NCBI RefSeq assembly: GCF_019320115.1
Contig: NC_089594.1
Span: 23,801,086-23,865,085 of the forward strand
Source: Miscanthus floridulus
Lineage: Eukaryota > Streptophyta > Magnoliopsida > Poales > Poaceae
Reading direction: 5' to 3'
DNA length: 64,000 nt
The notes under the pieces were generated by a model. That model made no database searches and was not told the DNA's origin. It worked only from the letters and a program-made list of their open reading frames with translations. A program made the translations under genes and the position numbers. Of the stretch, positions 1 to 11,357 are shown in pieces; positions within the stretch are counted from its first letter, which is position 1; each line of letters begins with the position of its first letter.

Positions 1-511
1 ATATATATTGAGCTTGTGTTGTTGCTTTTGTAATTAGTTAGCTTGTGTAGCTTGCTAGTTATCTTCTTGCTTGTGTAGCATAGAAGTAGCTCCCTTGCGT
101 GGCTAATTTGGTTTGTGTAACCTTGTTAGTCACATTGCTTAGTTTGTGTAGTTAAGTAATTGCGCTCTCTAATTTGACATTGGTTGCCTTGTTATTGAGC
201 ATTGCTAGTGAGCTTAGTTGGCTTTGTGCTTTTGCTTACTAGCATGTGTAGGAGCTCCCTTGTCGCTTAAAGTACTAGTGGCATAGGTTTGTGTGACCTT
301 GCTCCTAGAATTGGTTAGGTGAGCTCTAGCTAGCCTGGCACCTTTGTTGCTTGATTAGTATCTTTGCAAGGTGCTAGTAAACATAGATAGAGGGGTGTAG
401 TCTTGGCCAAACTGATAGTTTTAATTCCGCACTTGTTTCGGTTAGCCAACATGATTAAGTTTTAAAAAAGGACTATTCACCCCCCCTCTAGTCGCCATCT
501 CGACCCTTTCA
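1..511 (+). mobile_element. 3' portion of a Sirevirus-like Ty1/copia LTR, cut by the window edge
   Basis: The stretch is rich in TTGTGTAG and CTTGCTAG words and ends with CACCCCCCCTCTAGTCGCC shortly before CTTTCA at 511. This is the same LTR tail as at 59581-59619 of the right-hand copia element. No ATTGGTATCAGAGC primer site follows, so this is a 3' or solo LTR of a plus-strand element lying mostly left of the window. From 512 the sequence is gypsy gag, so the element is nested in an older gypsy. Its flank begins GCAGC; the matching left TSD is not visible. Confidence 0.7.
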
Positions 512-1119
512 GCAGCTCCCCTCGAAATTGGACTTAGAGTCCGTGTTCTCAGGGGTGGCCAGCAGAAGGTCATAGAGGGACTCCGGATCCCACTCCATCA
601 TCCCCAAAAACCTAGAGGATTTTGGCGTCATTGTGCAATTAGTGTGTCTAGCGAGATCTCGCTCAAAGAGTGCGATCGTATCCCTCATTTCAGAGGGTAG
701 TGCAGTGCTGGGATTCTAGAATTCGGCCTCTGGTGGCAGGGGCCCACTTTCGGAGAGTTGGGCGAAAGCATTCACCAACAATAGAAAACACATCGGCTCA
801 GCTCTAGCTTGAGATTTGTCCCGAGATAGGGGTCGATCCTGCATGCTTGCGCATCGAAGTTGACGATTGCAGGACCAGCTCAGGTCGGTCCATGATTGGG
901 CTTCGAGATGTGTAGTGGAGCTGCATTCCCTTTGCTGAGCCACAGCTGACCAAGACGGTCGGACATGAAGTCTAGGTCCCCGAAGCGCAGGGCTTGGTCA
1001 GGGAGGAAGCCATCAACGGGTGCTGGCTCGTCGATGTCGGCGAACTCGAGGCTTTCGAAGTGGATGTGGCTATCGGGGGCCTCGCCAAGAGCACATCTAA
1101 CATAAGTGTAGGGAGCCAT
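512..1119 (-). pseudogene. gag: Ty3/gypsy gag N-terminal remnant
   Basis: Minus-strand reading gives a Gag-leader peptide beginning MAPYTYVRC, with the segments HIHFESLEFAD and ALRFGDLDFMSDRLGQLWL. The same pattern (a SLEF segment, then a DFVADRLG-like segment) occurs in the gag of the pol-less gypsy at about 23330-23460, so the two are homologous leaders. The reading frame continues toward 716 only through frame changes, and a copia LTR cuts it at 511. The ATG at 1117-1119 is the first sensible start after the primer-binding site. It is a broken fragment with no visible catalytic domain. Gag would form the virus-like particle of the element; this copy cannot. Confidence 0.55.
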
Positions 1120-1154
1120 CACTTCCTTCTCAATAATCAAGAGTGTGTGACTAT

Positions 1155-1173
1155 CCCCTACCTGGCGTACCAA
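1155..1173 (-). other. Primer-binding site of a minus-strand gypsy element
   Basis: On the minus strand the bases after the LTR end (CCGACA) read TTGGTACGCCAGGTAGGGG. This is nearly the same as the site TTGGCGTGCCAGGTAGGGG at 33904 of the Tat element. Position and similarity fix the orientation of the left-edge gypsy fragment. Confidence 0.65.
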
Positions 1174-1174
1174 C

Positions 1175-1515
1175 TGTCGGTGTTTTATAAAATGGACTAG
1201 TAAACTTATGCGATTATCGCACTGCTATAGGAAGATGATGGTAGCATCCAATAGACATGAGGATTTATACTGGTTTAGGACAGTGCCTACGTCTAGTCTC
1301 AGAGATGATCGAGTGAGTGTTCTTCACTTGAATGCTCTGAAGTTCTTACAATTGGGGTGCAAGAAAGGTGGAAGAGATTGAAAGACATATGCTAGGCGAA
1401 GGGCTGCCCAAAGGGAAGCTCCAGGAGACCTACTACAATGGTGATAGAACCATCCAATTATATACAAGCTCAAGTACGGTTGTCCCCGCTTATAACATTG
1501 ACACGCATACACTTT
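1175..1515 (-). repeat. Partial 5' LTR of a gypsy element (minus strand)
   Basis: The segment starts TGTCGGTG, like the LTRs at 7836 and 23529, and lies directly beside a primer-binding site. It contains the familiar grass gypsy LTR phrase GGATTTATACTGGTTTAGG near 1260. No right end or second LTR is found, so the copy is truncated or interrupted near 1515. Confidence 0.55.
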
Positions 1516-4500
1516 CACTTCCATAAACCCGGTAGTCCGCCAAGCATCATGAATAGCCTCGGTTAATCCACATCACAACCAATACCATAATTGATTAAGC
1601 AAATACACATCACATATATGGAGTTTGCAGCGGAAATAATATTACAATTGAGTTCACAAATAATTAATACAATAATGAGTTCAAATCCTATTAGAGAAAC
1701 AACATAGCTTTGAAATGATTATAATAACATAAGTTGAATTACATTGTTAGCTTAATTGAAATCCTCCAACAAAAGCATATAGATGAGAAATAAATACAGA
1801 GTCACTGAGCCCACCGACACTTAGCCACCATCTTCAGCAGGCCAATAACTTCACCTGCAACATGGTGGGATAAAACCCTAAGTACTAGAATGTACTCAGC
1901 TAGACTTACCCAACAGGAGAGAAATAAAAAAGACTCTCAAGGATATGCAAGGCTTATTTGGTGGAGCTGATTGGATAGAAAAACTTTAGAAAAGAGCATT
2001 GCTCTCATAAGTCCTTACTTTCAATGTTTTAATCAATATTTTAGCATCAAGTTGAGTGAAGCTATTTAAGGCTAAGTTTGCACCTATTCACAGCAATCAC
2101 TTGATTTTTAAGCATCACAATAGTAACCATATCCAGTTTATCATATAATCAACATAACCATCATGTTCCATCAAGTATTACTATGATGATGAAACTAGTC
2201 GAGTTTCTCACTATCCAGGAGAGACGGCGATTCGAATTGCTTGCAACCAACTGGGCCAAACCCAAACCACACACCCGTACTTCCCCCATCGGGGTCACGT
2301 TGGATAATCTTTTCCTCAAATTTGGGATCCCGTGGGACTGAACTGGTCGCACCACCCAGGGGATAGCTGGAAGCTAGGTCGCTCAAGACCTGCCTGCCCA
2401 TGGTCAATCCCTGTCCCACCGTACATCCTTACTCTCCTCCAATTATGCCCATTCTCAGTTCAAAGCCCAGCCCGAATTTGAGGTACTTGGCTTCATAGTC
2501 GGAACGAGTTATCCGGCTGTTATGTGAATGGTACGTTCAATCTCGACAGAAGTACCAGCAACGGTATGGTCCTTAACCGACATAGATGGGATAAAAACAT
2601 CCACACAAGACCTTCATGTCCTGCTACCTCTCAATCACCAGATCACATCCGGTCTCAATTTATTCATCATCACATGGTTATTTTCTACAATAGCAAATAT
2701 AGCCAACCATGTCATAGTAGCCACCTATCCTAGAGGTGACAGTAATCACCTGACTTCTACCGATCTAAGCATGGCTAAGCACGAATCGACCTACTCATAC
2801 TAATAAGGGTACAAGTATTTATATATAGTGGACAAGGTAGGGAATATCCATCAACGGTTTCATCAAACTCCTATCCACTTAATGCATCATACAAAAAGTT
2901 ATACTCTGCATTTATAAAATGAAAGGGTAGGAGGCTTAAAATGCTCCGGGGCTTGCCTGAGATCTGACACAAAGTCAGTTTAGTTAGCTTGCACCGTCTT
3001 GGTGACATCTCCGGTCCTAGCACTTGCTTAGTCCTTCCATCTTCGGGATAGGTCCACCAAACACTGTCTTCGGGTTTGGCTCCAACATCACGTCTTTCAG
3101 TTCCTTGCATGGTTCATCTAGCATAACTTAATGAGATGCAAGATGCAAATGCATGAATGCGAAGATTGGCAATATGAGATGCATTACATAAAAGCATTCA
3201 AGACAAGCACAAGATCACACCAAATAAATATAAGAACCTAGAGTTATTTAACTAAACATCACCCAAGTATAACATATGGATATAGCAAGCATATCAGGCA
3301 TGACATACCAGCTAACTTAAGTTTAGCTATTACAAGCATTTATTAATCTAGAACAAACTAACATGTTTTAACTAAAACAAGATCAACTTAGCACATGCAC
3401 TGGATAGCAGCACAGCGGCTGCTTCAGTTACCCTTAACTAAAGTTCCAGATATCCAACAAAGGTGATCTTAGACTTTCTGGAAAGCTACAAAAATTATAT
3501 ACAACTTTGTTACTATCACCCAGAGCTGATTCAAAGGCTAACAAAGCCAAAACACACCAAGAAAAAGATCTATACAAACAAGGACATAAAACTCATATGA
3601 ACTTCAGAGATGCATAATTGGAGTTCTATCCATCCAACCAACATGATATTTAACTTTATAGAAATATTAACAAATTATCTATAACATTCTTATTATCATC
3701 TCAAGATGATTCCACAGTTAACTTGGCCAAACATTACAAAGAAGCATTACTGTCCAGATTTGGGCAGATTCTGACATCCAACTTTAAACATCTATATCTA
3801 GAGTCCTAGACAACCAAAAGCTGTGTTCTTTAATATTTTGGAAAGCTTATGAAAAGCACTACAACTATTTAATTATCACCAGTTAAAAAGAATGACATTG
3901 CAGATCAGTTTGGAACACAAACAAAACCTGACAGAGACTTTGTAACATCTATAACTCTCAGACCTGTTATCCTAAAATCATGAAATTTTAGGATCAGCAA
4001 GATAAGCAAGTTAGCTATAACTTTTGTATTCACCATGTCCATAGAAAATACAAGTATCACCACGAAATCATCACTACAACTGAAACTGCGCGTGCAGCCA
4101 TTTTCAGCACACATAGATATCTATCTATCACTTGCTTTGTTAGCAACCAAGCACATCCATTCAAGTTAGTGTAAGCAAAAGAGCATTACATGACCAAATT
4201 ATATGTATCTACTAGCAAACCTTCATTATCTAATTATATAATTCAACATATATATTAATTATAGGTGATATTACAAACAACTAGTTAGGACTTGTAATTT
4301 TTACAGGTGAAAGATAGTATATAAACTTATCTACTATAGAAAGTTTACATGCTCAGGTTTTGTAAATTAATTATTACAATAAAATAAAGTTTAATTATGA
4401 TTTAGCGTGTGAGAGCAAGACAAACCTATAGATCCACATTTTCTGTAAACACATGGCCATGTAAAGGTTCCATAGGTCGCAAAAACATCATACAAAGGTA

Positions 4501-6376
4501 ATGGAACCACACTTTACATTTTTATGCATTTCTATTATTGATAAACCATTTAACAAGCACCAAACAAGTTAAATCAATAGCTCAGTCATACAGGATGCAA
4601 TGAGGCTGAAATTTTTATCACTGATCAAGAACATGATGAATAGTATACCACAAAAAGTTCACATCAATTGGAGCACCACAACAGCATATATGAATTAAAC
4701 ACCGAAAACCCTAAACAAGCATTGATATAAATCTACAGCAAAACTTTGTACTCACACATGATATATTATGCTTCTACTGCATAGATCTACTCACAAGGAT
4801 TCCAAAACATCTTCATTTGCTATTTTACCATTTTTCTATGATTTACTATGCATTTTCAAAGTTTGAGCCAGATTATGCATAACGGACAATGATTAATAGG
4901 AAAAGGAAAAACACTTTATCAGCTAGGCCCCTGAACTTTTCTGGATCTGAGCAGCACTATTCATATGAGTCTACAGCTTTGCATCAGGAACCCTACAACT
5001 TGTTTCTAATTTGTTTTCTTCTCTTTCTTCTTCTTCATCGACGCAGGAGCAGGGGAGGTCAGGCTCTGGCTGGTTCCGGCGGCTGATGGTGGGCGCCAGT
5101 GGAGAGCTGCAGCACCGCAGCTGGCCCAGGACAACGAGCACCTAGGGTACCCGCTGTCAGGCCAGGACGGCCCAGAGTAACCTGACCGCGGCGCCGTGGC
5201 GATAGGAGGCGAGTGGCCCAGCGGCTTTAGCGCTGGAGCTGTGGTGGCGCTGGGAAAGGGCTAGGGAGGCGCCGAAAGGTTAGAGGAAGGCAAAGGTGCA
5301 GCTAGATAGGGTGGAGGAGGCTCAAGAGAGAGAGAGAGCAGCGTTAGCGGGGAGGAGCTCTGCCGCTCGGCCATAGCTGGCACGAGGGAGACAGAGCGAG
5401 GCAGAGAACGAGAGGGAGAAGAGCGAGTGAATGGGAGAGGGAGCAGAGAGGTCATGTGGCCCTTCTCGTCTCATGCCCGGCCGCGATGTCGGCTCAGCCC
5501 CGGCGTACTGACGCCACGTGGCGTGAGCGCCCTAACTCGGTCGGCCACTACAGGCTTCAAAATTTCCAGGAACAAAAACTGATGGCACCATGGCCGACTA
5601 AAACTCAATTTTCTCTCCTTCATATCTCCCAAACTGGTTAGTTGCTTGTCGTAACAATTGCTCCATTTGTTAGAGTTACATGAGTACTCCAACTTTCATT
5701 AAAGAATCTTGGTCAAATTCTAACTAGTTTGCGAGATATAAATCTCCAAAGTTGGCTACATGAAAACTAGAGACTGGAAAAGTTCAGTCCCACAACTGGC
5801 CGAATTTTTGGGATCCTGAAAATAGCAATAGATTCAGTTTTGAGAGCTTTGTTAAGCAAGGTTAGGCACTGATCTGGGTCAAGATCATTAAACAAAGTTT
5901 GCTCCACTCAACCAGAACTACAACTTTTATTTAATGTTCAGCAACATGCAAGAACTCTAAGACGCAGATCAACTTAGGTCAAACTAGCATCTCGAATATA
6001 AAGGGGCCGTTCGGCTGGTCTGAAACTTGGCTTATTCGACTTCTTTTTTCAGCTAGAACGGTGTTTTTCTCTCACAACATTTTAGCCAGAACAGTGTTTT
6101 CAGCCAATTTTAGCCAAGTTTCAGACCAACGAACGAGTCCAAACTCTAACTCATTTTTTATCCTGAGTGTGTCTAGGTTGGTTAGGTGAACAAACAACAC
6201 TCACTTGCATTAACAACATGATCATCAAGCATACATATGGCTAACCTAAGCATTTTATGGAAATAAACATAACAAGAAAATACATCACCACATGCTCATG
6301 ATCATGAATGGATGAATGATGCTTATACTCATGTAAAGCAAGTGTGATATGCAAGCTTAATACCTAGGGTGTTACA
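1516..6376 (-). mobile_element. Long chromovirus (Tekay-like) LTR, probably solo or truncated
   Basis: The minus strand begins TGTAACACCCTAGGTATTAA at 6376, the usual start of grass chromovirus LTRs. A GC- and CT-rich leader-like patch follows (about 5030-5500), then AT-rich sequence, then an R/U5-like tail with the phrase GGATTAACCGAGGC near 1553-1566. ACTTT lies at 6377-6381 and also at 1511-1515, a possible 5-bp TSD. However, the left end does not show the expected terminal CA, so the left boundary is uncertain. No coding domain is seen in the whole stretch. A MITE lies inside at 6003-6140. The family name is from memory of LTR signatures, not from an alignment. Confidence 0.5.
6003..6140 (-). 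mobile_element. MITE, family A copy 1
   Basis: About 138 bp with terminal inverted repeats GGGGCCGTTCGGCTGG and its near match read back from 6140 (GGACTCGTTCGTTGG). Both continue into TCTGAAACTTGGCT. The inner core reads TGTGAGAGAAAAAC on the minus strand, shared with the copies at 32345, 48859, 50082, 51119 and 56932. Confidence 0.7.
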
Positions 6377-7835
6377 ACTTTCTTTGATTGGAGCATCCTT
6401 TTGTTGGACCTAATTAGTAAGTTTAACCAAAACTGGCTTAATTGGTCCTGCTTTGCTGAAACTCGATTGGCCGTAGCTCAATCGGCTCTGAGGGAGACAT
6501 CGTTGCTCATTGTGAGCTAAACCAGCACACATCCTTCATCGGTGAGGATTTTGATGTATTAATGGGTAAGGAATCAACACTCCATCTTTATATGTGTGCT
6601 GCAATTTTTGTTCACAACTAGCTTGACCGATTTGGAAAATTGGTCTTGCTGATTTTTTCTGTCCACCAACATTAAAATCGGTTTGGCCTACTTTTAAAGT
6701 CGGCCTAATCAATCCTCTTTGAACAATAATGTTAGTGGCCGATTTCTACTTGTCCATGGGAGTTTGGGCTTGCCCCCCATCCTAGAAGATTTAATAGTGA
6801 TCTTAAGGCTCTCCCGATTATCATTGGACTTTTCTAGCACCATCTCGTGATCTAAAACTTTCTTTCCCTTCTTAGGCTCTCTGGTCTCACTGATTATTAC
6901 ATTTTTTCCAATAGTGAAATTGGCTTGCTCCGGTCGTATCAAGATGGCTGGATTATTGATCTCTAGAGCTTCAGCCATGGAAATTGTCATTTTGCAAGGC
7001 AAAGGATGTGCATCTCCGTCATGCATAGCATGCAAGTCCAACTTTACCTCTTTTGATTTCCAAAACCGATTAATATTTTTTGTGAATCGGTTTGGGAGGC
7101 ATCACATAAAGCCTTAGGCATTGGAACCATGCACGATAACTTTGGAGAGTTATACAACACCATAATATGAGGCAATGAAGCATGTGGTGCTGTTGTCCCG
7201 TCATCAGTTTGAGAAGTACAAACCGAATTGGGTGTGTATCTAGCAGTAGGAAAAATAGTGCTAACCCCTCCAGAATTGGTCCTATCTGTTTCAAGCACCA
7301 AAGAGACCAATTCTAGTTTCTTCCTAAAAATGAGCTTGCCATTTTGATCAATATAACAATAAGATAGCCTCTTTCTAGGAGGTATAGTGGTAGCCCCTCC
7401 TGAATTGGCCCTATCGGTTTCAAGAGGCTCAAGAGGCCAATTTGGATTGACTCTTTGAAATCAACCTGCCATGCTGGTCAAAATAAAAGTAAAACGGTCT
7501 CTCTTATTGAGGTTGACTAAAAGTCAGGGCCGATTCACTAGTATGTCCAACATGAGGTGAAGTAGTAAAATGAGTACAAAAGATTCCTTCCTCTAAGTTA
7601 TCAAATGTAGAATTCATCTTAACCATACTATAGAAAAAGGAGAATCTTCATTAATCCCATGTACCTTCAACATAGGTATGGTTGTAGACCAGACAAGGAT
7701 CTCCTGACCCATTGGATCGGTGAACTTGTCGTTGCGACCATTGTTCCACATCTTGAAAAGAGGAGATCAAGACCAGATGCTATCGGCCTTTTGGGCCAGA
7801 TACAACGGTAATGATAACACAAGAAGGATAGGTTG
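6377..7835 (-). other. Non-coding interior of an outer gypsy element
   Basis: No gene is recognised here. The stretch is rich in GCCGAT/ATCGGC words (for example near 6470, 6740 and 7080), also seen at 24785-24825 on the far side of the nested gypsy. That supports the two flanks being one interrupted sequence. A 110-codon minus-strand open frame at 6709-7041 (starts MDLHAMHDGD) has no motif I can name. It may be degenerate gag or linker sequence. No 3' LTR for this outer element is found on the left. Confidence 0.4.
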
Positions 7836-9087
7836 TGTCGGTGCAGAAAGTGACCAACAAGTAAATATTTGTAGTTTTGCCATATGTTGTGATCGGAGGT
7901 GGCCTAGCACTCAATGACACAGGGTTTATACTGGTTCAGGCAATGTGCCCTACATCCAATTTGAGTCAGTCGGTGACTTTATTCCTAAGCCTAGGTCCTC
8001 GAAGTTTGTAGTAGGGTTACAAACGAGAAGGAGAAAGCTGGGGTGCACGAGTGGTCCGGTCGGCTCCGGTCGGAAGGGCCAAGAGCGATAGGAGCTCCTC
8101 TATGAGCTAAGTGTTCAAGCGTATGCTTGAGGTCCGAGCCTGACGGTTCTGTGGTTGTGAGCTAGTGAACTTGATCGATCTGGATTAGCTTATATGAACT
8201 TGAATCAACTGAGTCTCTTGGGAGAGAGCGCATCCCCTTTTATAGATGAAGGGGATGGCCTTACAAGTGAGAGGGAGAGAGTTCATATGCTTCTAAGTCT
8301 TGTTGCCCACGTCGGCGGGTATAGGAGGATGGTAGGCGCCCACAACACTGTTGAATGTCAGTTGTATGTGGGAGGTTACATCGTCTTGTTTTGGGTATGG
8401 CAGATGTCGGCACATCCATATACTGTTGATGCCTAGAGGCATGTGAGGAGTTTCACCATGTTCACTCGGTATGGTAAATTCCAGCGCCCACAACACTGTC
8501 AATGCCCAGAGGCATGTGGGGGGCCTTACCATATGGGAGTTAATGGCGCCAACAATACTGTAGAGGAAAATGTCGGCGCCCACAATACTGTTTGTGTTAG
8601 AGTGGTTGTAGAGTATTGTTCCTATAGGTGACAGGGTACGGTCCCTGGTATCATGGTTTGACTTGAGCGTCTTGCCTTGCTTTCTCCGTTCTTTCCCTAT
8701 TCCTTTTTGGGTGGGCATCCCTGGTCAGTTGGTCTCAGTCAGCTCTGGTTGCACTAGTTAGAGAAGAGCGGTGAGCAGGGTCTTTACATACCCCAGTCGG
8801 AGATGTGGGGTTAGAGTCGAAGGTAGTGCTTTGCCAGGCCTTCCGGCCAGAGAGACCGTCCGAAGGCGGCTGGAGACCAAAGTGAGCGCTCCGATCGGAG
8901 AGGTGGGCCAGAGTCGACAAGCGGGCGCTGTTCCTCCTCGGCCAGACCTTTCGGTCGGTGACTGGATCGTCCTTCTAGCCTGTTCTTTAGACTCTTGGGC
9001 CAGTCCATGAGTTGCGTGTTGTCTACTTGGGCCGAGCCTTTGCGGGGAAGCCAGTCAGCAAGGGACCCTGGGTTTATGAACCCAACA
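7836..9087 (-). repeat. 3' LTR of the pol-less gypsy
   Basis: It matches 23529-24762 over its length, with many small differences, so this is an old insertion. A TATA-like TATAAAAGG is readable on the minus strand at about 8236-8244. The segment 8320-8620 holds several CCCACAACACTGT / CCCACAATACTGT words and near copies. The plus-strand end, CCCAACA at 9087, is followed by the polypurine tract complement. Confidence 0.85.
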
Positions 9088-9108
9088 GAAGCCCCCAAGC
9101 CCCTGGGC
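9088..9108 (-). other. Polypurine tract of the pol-less gypsy
   Basis: The minus strand reads CAGGGGCTTGGGGGCTTC directly before the LTR start TGTTGGG. A purine-rich tract of this form next to the 3' LTR primes plus-strand synthesis in gypsy elements. Confidence 0.7.
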
Positions 9109-9142
9109 GATTCAGGTTGAATCATCTGGGGGATTTTTGCCT

Positions 9143-9330
9143 CGACGGCGGGTGCGCGCGAGCGCACCCACAGGTGTAGCCCCCGAGCCCCCAGGTGGTT
9201 CAAGCAGAACTGTCTGGGGGGGGTTTCCAAGTTGCTCGTGGGAGAGGTTTTCATTTCATCGGTGGGTGCGCGCGAGCGCACCTGCAGGTGTAGCCCCCGA
9301 ACCCCCAGGTGGTTCGGGTAGAATCATTCG
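9143..9330. repeat. Two 114-bp tandem units with a GC-rich hairpin and PPT-like tracts
   Basis: GGTGCGCGCGAGCGCACC occurs at 9151-9168 and 9265-9282. Each copy is followed by AGGTGTAGCCCCCGAGCCC or a near match, whose complement resembles the element's polypurine tract. The motif is a near-perfect palindrome. Confidence 0.8.
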
Positions 9331-9429
9331 GGGAGTGTTTGTCAGCGGGCGTGTGTGCGTGTTTTTAGTCAAAAAATGGAATCATCAACCAAGGCGTCAT
9401 TGTGCAGCCATGGTGTTTAGTTGCTTTAG

Positions 9430-9835
9430 AGATTGGGTGAGATAGAGCTTGTGGATCCTAGCGTCGATGCGCACCATGGGATCGGGCGAGACAGTTAGTC
9501 AAGGGTTTGGATGAGATGGAGCCTACTGATCTTGGCATCGGTGCACACCATGGGATCAGGTGAGGCGGCATTGTGGATCCTGGCCTCGGTGCGGCCCACG
9601 CAACTGAGGTAGTTAGTTTAGTTAGTTTGGGATTGGGCGAGCCGGAGCTCGTAGATCCTGATGGGGCGAGATCGGGGTCGTAGACCTAGGTTGTTTTTGG
9701 AGCACAGTCGGAGCACAGCCGGATGGGGCGAGATCGGGGTCATAGACCCATGTTGTTTTTGGAGCACAGTCGGAGCGTAGCCAGATGGGGTGAGTTCAGG
9801 GTCGCAGACCTAGGCATTTTTGTGTCTTGAGCCCC
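9430..9835. repeat. Short tandem repeats in the 3' non-coding region of the pol-less gypsy
   Basis: Two arrays are visible. One (about 9430-9640) repeats an 80-bp unit around GCACCATGGGATC. The other (about 9660-9815) repeats a roughly 63-bp unit around GGGGCGAGATCGGGGTC and TTTTTGGAGCACAGTCGGAG, 2.5 copies. The rest of 9836-10990 shows no coding domain. Confidence 0.75.
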
Positions 9836-10993
9836 CGAGCCCTGTCGGGCCTTAGTAGGGGTCGGTGTGAGTTTGTGTGCGTTACCCCGTCCTTGGTTCC
9901 TCACAACCGGAGGGGCTGAGTTTTGTCACTTGTCTCGATCGCTCGGGCTCGAGTGACGCGCTCGGTGAGTTCGCTAACGGGTATGATCGAGTGGAATCCG
10001 GGTCCATCGTTCGTGACAGGGTCGGCATAGCCCTCTTGTGACATTCCACTGCACCTTTATCTACAACCCGGCAAATGCCTGGGTTGATTCGGAGACTGAC
10101 CTGGGTGGCCTAACGGCCTCCCCTCGATGGAGACTCTATGGGCTTAGCAAGAGGTTTAGGATCGAACGAGAAGGTTGAGATGACCCTATCTGCCAGACTA
10201 GGCGAGGGCCGCATGGGGCTCATCTATGTTTCTCTCCCCTACCTCTATTGTTGCTCATGTCGAATGAGGCAACTGCCGCTTCGTGACGCAACACAGAGCA
10301 TTGTGATGCATTTCGCTGCACGTGCGATGCTTAGTTCTCGAGCCCTCGGGTGGTTCAGGGCCCGAATCGTCCGGGAGGCACGGGCATATGGAATGAATGT
10401 GCATATGGATGTATGAAATGATTATAAAGAAATAGAGGGGGTTGGTAGTGTTTACCTTGATGACTACGGTTGGTTTCGTTTTCTATGATGGAGTCACTCC
10501 GTTCAGGGAAGCTTGTTCCCCTTTTGTTCCTTAGTTTTTTCCTTAGCATAATTTTGTTTTTTATTCTTTCTTTCTTGTACCTATCCATTTGTCCTATAGG
10601 CTACAACCTTGGGAGCCCGGGGCATGTCCCACGAGGCTTGGCTACTCGTAACCATAGGGAAAGGCGGGCTGCGATCGGTCGGAATGGTTTAAAGCAAAGC
10701 TACGTAAGGCAAATTAAAGGAACGAACTACCCTTCTAGTCGGGTAGGAAGGAATTTCACCATATGATAGTAAACAAAACAGAGAGGTAGTAGTGTACCCT
10801 AGTGGAGCCCCCGAGCGCCCTGGGCCAAAAAGTGTTTGGGTCAGGGTGCTTTTATAGGAGCATACACTAAGTAAATAATGGTAAGACTGAAACTTAGGGG
10901 AAGAAAAACGACATAGCTGTTCCAAGTGTTTGGAGACAATGTCATCATTGTTGTCCTTCAGTCGGTAGGCGTCCAGTCGGATCACTTCACCCT

Positions 10994-11352
10994 TCAGTCG
11001 TCCGGATCCTTGCCCGCTACTCCCCCTTTCTCGATCGCTGCTTCTTCGCCTTTTTCTTCCTTTGGCCTGCTAGCCTGCCGCAGAAGGTGCTTGAGGAGCT
11101 GGCAGTCCTTGTAGAGGTGTTTAATGGGGTAGTCATGGTTGGTGCACGGACTCTCCATGAGCTCGTGGAAGTGGCCTGGAGGGTCCTGCTGGGGTTGCGT
11201 GCCCGCATGATCAGCCATGGCATCCAACGTGGAGTTTACCGGTCAGCGGCGATCCTTTCTGTTCTTTTTCCCCCTCTACGTGGAGGGGCCCTCATCCTGA
11301 TCCTAGCGCTTGGCCTTACCTTTGCCCTAACCTCTATTGGAGCGTGGCGGGA
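10994..11352 (-). pseudogene. gag: gypsy gag, C-terminal part (split by a nested element)
   Basis: Minus-strand reading contains SPCTNHDYPIKHLYKDCQLL (about 11100-11160). I recognise this as a conserved block near the zinc-knuckle region of grass gypsy Gag proteins. A basic, arginine-rich stretch precedes it (11236-11350), and a stop falls at 10994. The N-terminal part of the same gag lies at 22200-23484, beyond the nested gag-only element. The target duplication GCAGC at 11353-11357 and 22195-22199 marks the exact break. Stops and frame changes show the gene was already decayed. No pol follows on the left, where pol should be. Confidence 0.65.
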
Positions 11353-11357
11353 GCAGC

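Noticed and set aside
512..516. GCAGC flank at the left-edge copia LTR, the same five bases as the TSD of the gag-only element
   Set aside because: Five bases match by chance easily, the flanking sequences beyond differ, and the left TSD is outside the window. No link can be claimed.
2161..3110. Short open frames in the long chromovirus-like LTR
   Set aside because: All under 95 codons, in overlapping frames on both strands, without motifs, inside non-coding LTR sequence.
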